Assembly (NCBI RefSeq): GCF_013409865.1
Contig: NZ_JACCBM010000001.1
Span: 3,658,001 to 3,722,000 of the forward strand
Direction of reading: 5' to 3'
Length of the DNA stretch: 64,000 nt
Origin: Herbiconiux flava
Lineage (GTDB): Bacteria; Actinomycetota; Actinomycetes; Actinomycetales; Microbacteriaceae
Shown in pieces: positions 33,725 through 41,865 of the stretch. A program made the translations under genes and the position numbers. Under the pieces are notes generated by a model. That model ran no database searches. It was not told where the DNA came from and worked only from the letters and a program-made list of their open reading frames with translations. The number at the start of each line of letters is the position of its first letter. Position 1 is the first letter of the stretch.

Positions 33725-34750
33725 ATGAAGAAGGTTCTCGTCACCGGATCCGCGGGATTCATCGGCGGCTACATCGTCGAGGAGCTCCTCGAGAAGGGCT
33801 ACCAGGTCGTCGGAGTCGACAACTACTCCAAGTACGGCCCCGTCAAGAAGTCCTACGACGACAACCCGAACTACGAGCTCGTCGTCGGCGACGTGCAGGA
33901 CGTCGAGCTGATGACGCGTCTGCTCGAGGACTGCGACCACTTCATCGCAGGCGCCGCGCTGATCGGCGGCATCTCGTACTTCCACACCTACGCCTACGAC
34001 CTGCTCGCGCAGAACGAGCGCATCATCGCCTCGAGCGTCGACGCCGCGATCGCCGCCCACAAGAAGGGCCGCCTCGAGAAGGTGACCTACATGTCGAGCT
34101 CGATGGTCTTCGAGTCGACCGACCGCTGGCCGTCGAAGGAGGGCGACGAGCGCATCGTGCCGCCGCCGCTGTCGAGCTACGGCTTCCAGAAGCTGGCCGT
34201 GGAGTACTTCGCCCGCGCGGCCTGGGACCAGTACAAGCTGCCCTACACGATCCTCCGCCCCTTCAACTGCGTGGGCATCGGCGAGAGCCGTGCGCTCGGC
34301 GACGTCGAGATCGACTCGGGCAACGTCAAGCTCGCCATGAGCCACGTCGTGCCCGACCTCGTGCAGAAGGTGCTTAAGGGTCAGGACCCGCTGCACATCC
34401 TCGGCTCGGGCGAGCAGGTGCGCCACTACACCTACGGCGGCGACCTGGCGCGCGGCATCGTGCTCTCGCTCGACCACCCGGCCGCGCTGAACAACGACTT
34501 CAACGTCTCGACCGCCGAGGGCCACTCCGTACTGGAGCTCGCCGAGACCATCTGGCGCAAGATCAAGGGCCCGGACGTGCCGTTCAACTACACGTCCGAC
34601 CCCGGCTTCGAGTACGACGTCGCGAAGCGCGTCCCCGACGTCACCAAGGCCAAGGAGCTGCTCGGCTTCGAGGCGACCACCACGCTGGACGACATGCTGG
34701 ACGAGGTCATCCCGTGGATCGAGAATGCCGTCGCCGACGGCACGATCTAG
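33725..34750 (+). CDS. NAD-dependent sugar epimerase/dehydratase (extended SDR)
   Basis: Protein of 341 residues. The N-terminal Rossmann motif is GSAGFIG at 8-14, and the catalytic pair is Tyr152-x3-Lys156 (SYGFQK) with Ser residues at 124-126. RPFNCVGIGESRAL and a C-terminal sugar domain follow. It resembles UDP-glucose/UDP-GlcNAc C4-epimerase and dehydratase relatives; the exact reaction is open. With the dehydrogenase two genes upstream it could make an epimerised UDP-uronic acid. An AGAAGGAACA ribosome site lies just before the ATG. Base composition is like that of its neighbours. Confidence 0.92.
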   Translation: MKKVLVTGSAGFIGGYIVEELLEKGYQVVGVDNYSKYGPVKKSYDDNPNYELVVGDVQDVELMTRLLEDCDHFIAGAALIGGISYFHTYAYDLLAQNERIIASSVDAAIAAHKKGRLEKVTYMSSSMVFESTDRWPSKEGDERIVPPPLSSYGFQKLAVEYFARAAWDQYKLPYTILRPFNCVGIGESRALGDVEIDSGNVKLAMSHVVPDLVQKVLKGQDPLHILGSGEQVRHYTYGGDLARGIVLSLDHPAALNNDFNVSTAEGHSVLELAETIWRKIKGPDVPFNYTSDPGFEYDVAKRVPDVTKAKELLGFEATTTLDDMLDEVIPWIENAVADGTI

Positions 34751-34757
34751 ATCCTCG

Positions 34758-36062
34758 GTGGGCGGCCGCCGGTGGCTCTCGCCGGCGACCGCTCACTACG
34801 TCTCACTCGTCGTCGCGTTCGCCTGGATCCTCGTCTGCGCACGGGAGCAGTGGTTCTTCTTCGACGAGTGGGACTTCCTCAAGCTCTCCTCCACCGACTT
34901 CCTGACGCCGCACCTGGGTCACTGGAGCACCGTCCCGATGCTCGTGACCGCCGGCCTCCGCGAGCTGGTCGGGCTCGGCAGCTACTGGCCGTACCTCCTC
35001 ACCGCCGTGCTCGTGCACCTCGGCATCGCCCATTTGCTCTGGCGCCTGCTCCGGCGCGCCGGCGTGACGCCCTGGATCGCCGTGCTGCTCGCCTTCGCCA
35101 TCGCCCTCTTCGGCGCGGGCAGCGAGAACATCCTCTGGGCCTTCCAGTTCGGCTTCCTCGGTGCCGTGCTGCTCGACCTCATCGCCGTGCTGCTCGTCGA
35201 CCGGGCGACCCGAGAGCGCTACTGGAGGGGCTTCGCCCCGGTCGTCGCCCTCACCGTGGCGTCGCTGATGTTCTCGGGCACGGCGCTGCCCTTGATCGGC
35301 GGGGTCGCGGTCGTCGCGCTCCGCCGGGTCGGCCTCTGGCGGGCGGCGCTGCTCGTCGCCCCCTCGGCGGCGGTGTACCTGGCCTGGTACCTCTACGCGC
35401 AGAGCAACCCCGTCTACTTCATGCCCCCCGGACCCAGCGGCTACCCGGTGCTCTCCCTCGTGGGCCGGATGGGGGGCTTCGCCTTCCGGATGCTCAGCGG
35501 CGGCCTCGACGGCCTCACCCCGGTGCCGTTCCTCGGCCTGATCCTGTTCCTCTGCCTCGTCGTGTACGCCACGGTGCGGGGCCCGCTGCTCTGGCAGCGA
35601 GCACCGCTCGTGCTCGGACTCGCGGCGTCGGCGGTCGCGTTCGCGCTGCTCACCGCGTACTCCCGCTTCGACTTCACCACCGACACGGCCACGTCCAGCC
35701 GGTACATCTACCTGACGACGGTGCTGCTGATGCCGCTGATCGGGCTGCTGGCCACCGAACTCGCCGCCCTGCACCGGGGCGTCGAGCTCGCCATCGTCGC
35801 CGCTCTCGGGCTCACCACGGTCTACGGCGGTCACGTGCTCCTGCAGACCGGCCAGGCGCAGGCAGGTATCGAGCAGGACACCCGTGCGAAGATCTATGCG
35901 GTCGTCGACGAGCTGGCGGTGCACGATGTGGACATCTCCAGCCGGCCCGACCCGGTCTACGCCCCCTCCCTGACCGTGGGAGACCTGCGTGCCCTCGTGG
36001 CCGCGGGCGCGCTCACGGCCGACCAGCTGCACCCCTCCCCCACGAACGGCGGCCAGAAATGA
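34758..36062 (+). CDS. GT-C-like polytopic membrane protein, tandem copy 1
   Basis: Protein of 434 residues from GTG 34758, seven bases after the epimerase stop; an ATG at 34725 overlapping the epimerase is an alternative. About ten membrane helices. The first outer loop reads EQWFFFDEWDFLKL and then TPHLGHWSTVPML, an acidic DEWD motif followed by two His, matching the next gene's product. Such acidic loop motifs are usual for GT-C enzymes using polyprenyl-phosphate sugars. I do not recognise a named family. The C-terminus is soluble and extends about 60 residues beyond the last helix. Confidence 0.75.
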   Translation: MGGRRWLSPATAHYVSLVVAFAWILVCAREQWFFFDEWDFLKLSSTDFLTPHLGHWSTVPMLVTAGLRELVGLGSYWPYLLTAVLVHLGIAHLLWRLLRRAGVTPWIAVLLAFAIALFGAGSENILWAFQFGFLGAVLLDLIAVLLVDRATRERYWRGFAPVVALTVASLMFSGTALPLIGGVAVVALRRVGLWRAALLVAPSAAVYLAWYLYAQSNPVYFMPPGPSGYPVLSLVGRMGGFAFRMLSGGLDGLTPVPFLGLILFLCLVVYATVRGPLLWQRAPLVLGLAASAVAFALLTAYSRFDFTTDTATSSRYIYLTTVLLMPLIGLLATELAALHRGVELAIVAALGLTTVYGGHVLLQTGQAQAGIEQDTRAKIYAVVDELAVHDVDISSRPDPVYAPSLTVGDLRALVAAGALTADQLHPSPTNGGQK

Positions 36063-37759
36063 CGGACAGCTCCCCGCGCACCACTCCGAGCGGTCGCGTC
36101 GACGCGGCGGTCGACCGCGGGGTGCGGAGCGTCCAGCACCGGCTGCGCGCCGTCTCCGCCCGGCTGAACCCCGACGTGGTCGCCGCCATCGCGCTGGCCG
36201 CCGTGGTGCTGATCGCGGCGGCGGTCGTGTTCTCGGGTGTGCGCACCCAGTACTTCATCTACGACGAGTTCGACTACCTCGCCCCGCCCGACGGGGCGAA
36301 CTGGCTGCGCTGGATCATCACGCCGCACAACGAGCACACCATCCTGTTCACGAAGGTCTGGTTCTCGCTGCTCTATCAGACCGTCGGATTGCAGGGCTAC
36401 TGGCTCTACGCCCTCCCGATGCTGATCTGCCACCTCGCCGGCGGTGTCGCGGTCTACGCGCTGCTCCGCCTGGTGGTGCCCTCCCGCGCGGTCTGCGTCG
36501 CCGTCGTGGCCCCCGTGCTCATCATGGCCGCCGGGGCCGGCACGGTGACCTGGGCCGGCCAGTTCCAGTACACCGCGGCCACCGCCGCCGGGCTGTGGGT
36601 GCTCTACCTCGCCCTGTCCCCTCGTGTCGGCCCGCGACTCCGGGTGGCCGGGGTGGTCGCGCTGTCGCTGTTCGGCACGTTCAGCGGATCGGCTTACATC
36701 CCGCTCGGGGTGGCCGCCGGTCTCGCCCTCGTCTCGCTGCGGCGCTACCTCCTCGGTGCGATCGCCATCGCCGTCCCGGCGATCTGGTTCGTCGTGGTGC
36801 GGGTGGTCTGGACGATCCCGAGCTACAACAGCGCGCACAGCCTCGACCAGGTGCTGCGCGACGGGCCCGAGTTCGTCTACGCCCTGCTGGCCAAGGCGGT
36901 CAACGACTCGATCCCCGTGGCCGACTCCTTCACCCCGGCGGTGCTGGTCGTGGCCATCGTCGGCGTGCTCGCCTACCTCGCCGTCCGCCCCGGCCCGCTC
37001 GCCGGCAGCCGCGCCCGGCGCACCTACCTGTTCCTGCTCGTCGCCCTCGTGCTCTCGCTCGCCATCACGCTGATCGGTCGGCTCAGCCGCGACGTCGCCG
37101 AGTCGGCCAGCGGCGGCTACTCCTACTTCATCCTGATCGTCGCGATCCCGGTGTTCGTCGCGAGCCTCGCCCGCTTCGTCACCGGCACCCGGATCGCGGT
37201 GGCGGTGCTCGTGCTGCTGCTCGGCGGCTGGGCTGCGATCAACATCGTGGCCCTCGGCGACGAGGCGGAGGGCCTGTCCGACTGGAAGTCGGGCAACGCC
37301 GCCCTCCTCGGCGCCGCCGCGTCGCTGAGCGACGACGGCCTGATCGCGGTGAGCGACGACGCCGTCCCCTCGCCGCAGCTCGCCCCCACCGTGAGCTGGG
37401 CCGAGCTGTCGGAGATGGCCGCCGACGACCGAATCGTCGACGTCGAGCCCTCGGCGCTGAACGCCGACCAGGTCTCCCTCAACGTCCAGTGGACGGGACT
37501 CAGCACCCCCGTGACGGGCGAGCTGACGAGCTGCGAGGCGATCGCCCCGCACACCTCGATCGACCTCCCGGCGACGGCGCAGGTGGCGCTCGCCCCGGTC
37601 GGAGCACTCGAGAGCACCACCGTCGTCACACTCGCCTACCCGACGAGTGCGGCGTCGATCCCGGTCGGGGTCGACGACGACGGCACCCTGCTCGCCTCGA
37701 CCGCCGACCGCCCCTCCGTCGTCACGGCCGGTGACACCGCGGTGACGGCGTGCCGCTGA
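36059..37759 (+). CDS. GT-C-like polytopic membrane protein, tandem copy 2
   Basis: Protein of 566 residues, paralogous to the preceding one: its first outer loop reads TQYFIYDEFDYLAPP and then ITPHNEHTILFTK, so the DE-aromatic-D motif and paired His are conserved. About ten to eleven membrane helices lie between 45 and 395, followed by an extracytoplasmic C-terminal domain of about 160 residues with two Cys (CEAIAPH and the final CR). The ATG overlaps the previous stop (ATGA). Shared layout suggests duplication and a related enzymatic role with a different acceptor or donor. Confidence 0.75.
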   Translation: MTDSSPRTTPSGRVDAAVDRGVRSVQHRLRAVSARLNPDVVAAIALAAVVLIAAAVVFSGVRTQYFIYDEFDYLAPPDGANWLRWIITPHNEHTILFTKVWFSLLYQTVGLQGYWLYALPMLICHLAGGVAVYALLRLVVPSRAVCVAVVAPVLIMAAGAGTVTWAGQFQYTAATAAGLWVLYLALSPRVGPRLRVAGVVALSLFGTFSGSAYIPLGVAAGLALVSLRRYLLGAIAIAVPAIWFVVVRVVWTIPSYNSAHSLDQVLRDGPEFVYALLAKAVNDSIPVADSFTPAVLVVAIVGVLAYLAVRPGPLAGSRARRTYLFLLVALVLSLAITLIGRLSRDVAESASGGYSYFILIVAIPVFVASLARFVTGTRIAVAVLVLLLGGWAAINIVALGDEAEGLSDWKSGNAALLGAAASLSDDGLIAVSDDAVPSPQLAPTVSWAELSEMAADDRIVDVEPSALNADQVSLNVQWTGLSTPVTGELTSCEAIAPHTSIDLPATAQVALAPVGALESTTVVTLAYPTSAASIPVGVDDDGTLLASTADRPSVVTAGDTAVTACR

Positions 37760-39108
37760 CCGGGGCGGCCGACTGGCTGCTCGGGCCGGCTCCGGGCCGC
37801 GTGCGGCCGCTCCTCGCCCGCGCGGGAGCCGTCACCGCCCTGTTCGCCGCCGGCACCGCGATCGCCGCCCTGCGGCTGCCCGACGGGCAGCGGAACGTGC
37901 TCTGGTCGGAGGACGGCAACCAGTTCCTCGAGGGCGCGTTCCGGCACGACTACCTCGGCATGCTGGCCACGCCGTACGCCGGCTACCTGCACGCGGTGCC
38001 GCGCACGGCCGCGCAGATCGTCGAGGCCGCCCTGCCCACGACCGAGCTCGGCACCGGCATGAACCTCGCGGGCGCGGCGGTCTGGTCGGCGGCAGCCGTC
38101 GCGGCCTTCGTCTTCACCCGCGAGCGCGTTCAGCTCCCGCTGCGGTGTCTGCTCTGGCTGCTGGTGCTCATCCTTCCTATCGGCTCGCTCGAGGTCGCGA
38201 CCAACGTCTCGAACTCGCACTGGTTCCTGATGTTCTCGCTGTTCCTCGTGCTGTCGGCCCGCTCGGGCCCAGGGGTGGCGAGGACGGTCTTCGGCTCGGT
38301 GCTGGTCGCCGCCTCGGTGCTGAGCGATCCGCTCTCGATCGTGTTCGCGCCCCTCGTGCTCGCGCGGGCCGTGGTGCTGCCCCGGCTCCGGGAGAACGTC
38401 GTGGGCATCGTCTTCGCGGCGGCCGCCGTCGTGCAGGTGATCGCCGTGCTCGGCACCGAGCGCGACCGCGGCGACCCCACCCTGCAGCCGGCGGCCATGG
38501 CCTCGACCTACCTCGTCCGGGTCGTCTTCGGCGACCTGCTCGGGCACACCACCGGCACCTCGGTCTACGCCGAGCTCGGCCGGCGCCCCGTCGTGCTGAT
38601 CGCTGTCGCGGTGCTCCTCCTGCTCGTCGTGCTGATCGCCCTGCGACTGCGTCGCGACGGTCTGCCGGCGATCGCGCTGGTCGCCTCGGCCGGGTTCTTC
38701 GGCGTCACCGCCGTGCTCACCTGGAACCGTCTCGGCCTGCAGGACCCGGGCGCCGAGGTGTTCCTCGGCGGTCGCTACCTCGTGGTGCCGTCGCTGCTCC
38801 TGATCGTCTCGATCGTCGCCGCGGTCAGCGCCTGGCTGCCTCCCGCGGGCGCCCGAGGCGGCCGTCGGGCGGTGCGGCTCGGGGTGGTCCTCGTGCTGGC
38901 CGCGGCCCTGATCACCCCCGGTGTGATCGACTACCGCTCGCCCGGGAACAAGGCCGGCGTGCCCGAGCTCAGCGTCTCAGTGCCCGGTTTCCGCGACGAG
39001 TGCGCCGCCGACCCGTACGCCTCGATGCAGGTGCCGATCGGTCCGGCCGGCTACTGGTTCCTCGTGCCCTGCGAGCGCATCCTCGACCCGGCTCCGACGG
39101 GGAGCTGA
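37750..39108 (+). CDS. GT-C-like polytopic membrane protein, tandem copy 3
   Basis: Protein of 452 residues starting at GTG 37750, overlapping the previous gene by ten bases. Its first outer loop reads VLWSEDGNQFLEGAF followed by TPYAGYLHAVPR, a more distant version of the DE...PH..H pattern in the two preceding proteins (acidic pair present, first His replaced by Tyr). About ten membrane helices, and a short C-terminal segment with two Cys (DECAADPY and VPCERIL). Probably a third member of a GT-C-type set. Convergent with the secreted repeat protein gene, 12 bases away. Confidence 0.72.
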   Translation: MPLTGAADWLLGPAPGRVRPLLARAGAVTALFAAGTAIAALRLPDGQRNVLWSEDGNQFLEGAFRHDYLGMLATPYAGYLHAVPRTAAQIVEAALPTTELGTGMNLAGAAVWSAAAVAAFVFTRERVQLPLRCLLWLLVLILPIGSLEVATNVSNSHWFLMFSLFLVLSARSGPGVARTVFGSVLVAASVLSDPLSIVFAPLVLARAVVLPRLRENVVGIVFAAAAVVQVIAVLGTERDRGDPTLQPAAMASTYLVRVVFGDLLGHTTGTSVYAELGRRPVVLIAVAVLLLLVVLIALRLRRDGLPAIALVASAGFFGVTAVLTWNRLGLQDPGAEVFLGGRYLVVPSLLLIVSIVAAVSAWLPPAGARGGRRAVRLGVVLVLAAALITPGVIDYRSPGNKAGVPELSVSVPGFRDECAADPYASMQVPIGPAGYWFLVPCERILDPAPTGS

Positions 39109-39120
39109 CCGAACCTCGGG

Positions 39121-41784
39121 CTAGGGAACGGTGACGGTGGTGCAGCCCAGTGAGCGGTTGTCGAAGGTGGCCGTCACGCACACCTTCCGGGAACCAGATG
39201 GCGCCTTCACGACTGAGTCGACCCCGTGGTTCGGCCCCACGCCCGGGAAGTACGAGTCGATCCAGGCGAGAGGCTTGTCCGCCGCGACCGGGAATCCACC
39301 CACGCCCTGCACGTCGACCCAGAGGTAGGTGCTCTCGGTGGTCTCGCGATTCACTGCCCAGCCCTGCACGCGCACACCGCCGGCGACTCCGGTGACGGCG
39401 TCGACGTTCGCCGCGCCCGGTGACTGCACGTCGACCGTGCGGCAGCCAAGATTCTGATTGTCGAACGTCGCGGTGACGCAGACCTCGCGGGGGCCGGCAC
39501 CCGCGGGGATGTCGATGGCGAAGCCGTGGTTCGCCCCGACGCCGGGGAAGTACGCGTCGATCCACGGAAGCGGCTTGTCCGCCTTGTAGGGTTTGCCGAC
39601 TCCGTCGATGCTCACCCAGACGTACGTCGTCGCCTTCGACAAGCGGTCGACGGACCAGCCGGTGACCGTGACCGAGCGGTCGCCCGCTGTGACACCGTCG
39701 AGGCTGGCGGCACCGCTCGTCGGAACGGTGACCGTCTTGCACCCGTAAGACACGTTCTCCTTGGTGCCGGTGAGGCAGACCTCGTGCGCGCCGGCCGAGG
39801 CTGAGAAGGTCGCCGCGAAGCCATGGTTCGGGCCGGACTTCGGGTACAGCACGGGGATCCAGCCGAGCGGCTTGTCGGCCTTGATCGCACCGGCGCTCTT
39901 GCCGTCGATGAAGGCCCAGACGTACGTCGTCGCCGACGAGGTGCGGTCGAGCGACCACCCGGAGACGGAGATCTTGCCCATGACCGCAGTGACGCTGTCG
40001 AAGTTGCCCACCTCGTTGTTCGGCACGGTGACCTGTTGGCACCCGTACGACGTGTTGCCCGCAGTTCCGGTGACGCACAGGCGGTGGGACCCGGGCTTGG
40101 CCGGAATGGTGGTCTTGTAGCCGTGATTCTTGCCGAGAGCGGGGAAAGCCGCGGCAGCCGAATTCGACGGCAGGTTCGCCGCGACCGCCCGGCCGGCGCC
40201 GTCGACGTCGACCCACACATAGGTCGAGACCTTCGTGCGCTGGTCGAGGCTCCACCCCGCGACCTCGATGCCGCCGACGACCCCGGTGACGCTTTCGACC
40301 TTGCCGGTCTCGAAGGGCTGCACGGTGACGGTCTTGCAGGCGATCAGGAGCGACTGCACGCCGTACACGCAGATCTCCCGGATTCCCGGCGCGGCCGGGA
40401 CGGTGACATCGAATCCGTGCAGATTGCCCACGTTCGGGTAGAGGTTCGGGGTCCAGCTCAGGCGCTTGTCGACCTTGTAGGCCGAGCCCTTGCCGTCGAC
40501 GTTCACCCAGAGGTAGGTCTGGGCGCCGCTCTTCTTGTCGACCGACCAGCCCGAGATGCGGATGCCGCCGGCCACTCCCTGTGCGACATCGAGCGACGCG
40601 GCAGCCCGGTCGTCCCGTGGAACGGTGACGCTCTTGCAGCCCAGGTCGACCCCGTTGGCCTTCGAGACGCACACCGTGTGCGTCCCGGGGCTCGCCCCGA
40701 TGACCTGGCTGAAGCCGTGCTTCGCCCCAAGAGTCGGGTACAGCACGGGCAGCCAGTCGAGCTGGTAGTCCGCGCGGTAGGAGGAGCTGGCGCCATCGAT
40801 GGCGACCCAGATGGAGGTCGGGTCGGCGGTGTTCGGGTCGACGGCCCAGCCCGTGACCTGCACGCCGCCGATGACACCGAGCGCCTTGTCGAACGCCCCG
40901 TGGGGGTTCGACCCGGTGCGGGGGTCGCCGAACCAGTCGGTGTACAGGCGCCAGAAGTTGCGGTTGCCGTAGGAGGAGCAGCCGTCGGTCTGGCCGCCGT
41001 AGAGGTTCGACATCGCGACCGCGTTGGGCTGGTACGGCGTGTAGTAGTAGAGGCCCGCGGTCGCCTTGTTCTTGATCAGCACGGGCGAGGAGCCGCAGGC
41101 CGCGTTCGGGTGGTAGCGCACGGCCGAGTACTTGCCGACCGGGAACCAGGTGAAGAACGCCGAGGTGCCGGCGGGGTTGGTGTAGCGCTTGTACTGCCAG
41201 GCCGCCTTGTAGACCTGGTTGTAGAAGCCCGAGAACTCGGCGTCGCAGGGCGCGGTGTCGGGGCAGGCGAAGCCGGTCGCCGAGGTGTACTGGCTCTGGC
41301 TCGGCCAGGAGTCGGTGATCAGCGACTGCTCCTTCTGCAGCAGCACGATCAGCACCGACTGGCTGACGTTGCAGGCCTGGCCGACCTTGTAGATGATGGT
41401 CGCCGAGGTCTCGTTCGGCGCTCCGGCGTAGGCGTTGCACATGGCGTCGGCCGAGCGGGACCAGGTGGTCTGCCGGTAGTCCTTCAGGCAGGTGTAGCCC
41501 GAGCGGCAGCTCGAGACCTGGCTGTTCAGGAAGTTCTGGATGGCACCGGCCGACATCGCGCTGCCGTTGAAGAAGTTCTCGTCACTGATGATGTTGCCGG
41601 GGTCGAAGTCGGCGGCGGTCGCGGTGACGAGGGCCTGCGGTGCGCTGCGGGTGAGCACGGGCGCCGCGGCCGAGGCGGGCTCGGCCCCGGCGGCGGTCAG
41701 GCCGGCCACGACGAGGATCAGGCTGAGAACGGCCGCGACCAGTCCCCGTCGAGTGGTCGTGCGTGTCATCGTGGCTCCGCTCAT
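39121..41784 (-). CDS. Secreted protein: Cys-rich N-terminal domain plus six 98-residue repeats
   Basis: Protein of 887 residues from ATG 41784 (GATGAGG just upstream); ATG 41769 with GGAG before it is an alternative. A signal peptide (RRGLVAAVLSLILVVAGLTAAGA, cleavage near PASAAA) is followed by a domain of about 235 residues with at least seven Cys and the helix VLIVLLQKEQSLITDSWP, reminiscent of a lysozyme-like Glu helix. From about residue 300 six tandem repeats of about 98 residues follow, each with a GW.(V/L)D core, a Y-P..G..HGF element, and two Cys, ending (T/S)VTVP. Related proteins are often labelled hemagglutinin. It probably binds or remodels wall glycan. Confidence 0.8.
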   Translation of the reverse strand: MSGATMTRTTTRRGLVAAVLSLILVVAGLTAAGAEPASAAAPVLTRSAPQALVTATAADFDPGNIISDENFFNGSAMSAGAIQNFLNSQVSSCRSGYTCLKDYRQTTWSRSADAMCNAYAGAPNETSATIIYKVGQACNVSQSVLIVLLQKEQSLITDSWPSQSQYTSATGFACPDTAPCDAEFSGFYNQVYKAAWQYKRYTNPAGTSAFFTWFPVGKYSAVRYHPNAACGSSPVLIKNKATAGLYYYTPYQPNAVAMSNLYGGQTDGCSSYGNRNFWRLYTDWFGDPRTGSNPHGAFDKALGVIGGVQVTGWAVDPNTADPTSIWVAIDGASSSYRADYQLDWLPVLYPTLGAKHGFSQVIGASPGTHTVCVSKANGVDLGCKSVTVPRDDRAAASLDVAQGVAGGIRISGWSVDKKSGAQTYLWVNVDGKGSAYKVDKRLSWTPNLYPNVGNLHGFDVTVPAAPGIREICVYGVQSLLIACKTVTVQPFETGKVESVTGVVGGIEVAGWSLDQRTKVSTYVWVDVDGAGRAVAANLPSNSAAAAFPALGKNHGYKTTIPAKPGSHRLCVTGTAGNTSYGCQQVTVPNNEVGNFDSVTAVMGKISVSGWSLDRTSSATTYVWAFIDGKSAGAIKADKPLGWIPVLYPKSGPNHGFAATFSASAGAHEVCLTGTKENVSYGCKTVTVPTSGAASLDGVTAGDRSVTVTGWSVDRLSKATTYVWVSIDGVGKPYKADKPLPWIDAYFPGVGANHGFAIDIPAGAGPREVCVTATFDNQNLGCRTVDVQSPGAANVDAVTGVAGGVRVQGWAVNRETTESTYLWVDVQGVGGFPVAADKPLAWIDSYFPGVGPNHGVDSVVKAPSGSRKVCVTATFDNRSLGCTTVTVP

Positions 41785-41865
41785 CACACCTCATCCTAAA
41801 GAGAGGCTGTGCGAAGCCCGGGCACTCGCCCGGCTGCGGCGTGTCAGCCGGGCGGCGGCATCGCG

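Noticed and set aside
34725..34757. ATG 34725 as the start of the first GT-C-like protein
   Set aside because: It would overlap the end of the epimerase gene by 26 bases and adds a basic, unconserved-looking segment; the GTG at 34758 is preferred, though not proven.
37636..38547. Antisense open frame of 303 codons over the third GT-C-like gene
   Set aside because: Rich in His, Gln, Arg and Asp with no domains; mirror of a hydrophobic membrane protein gene.
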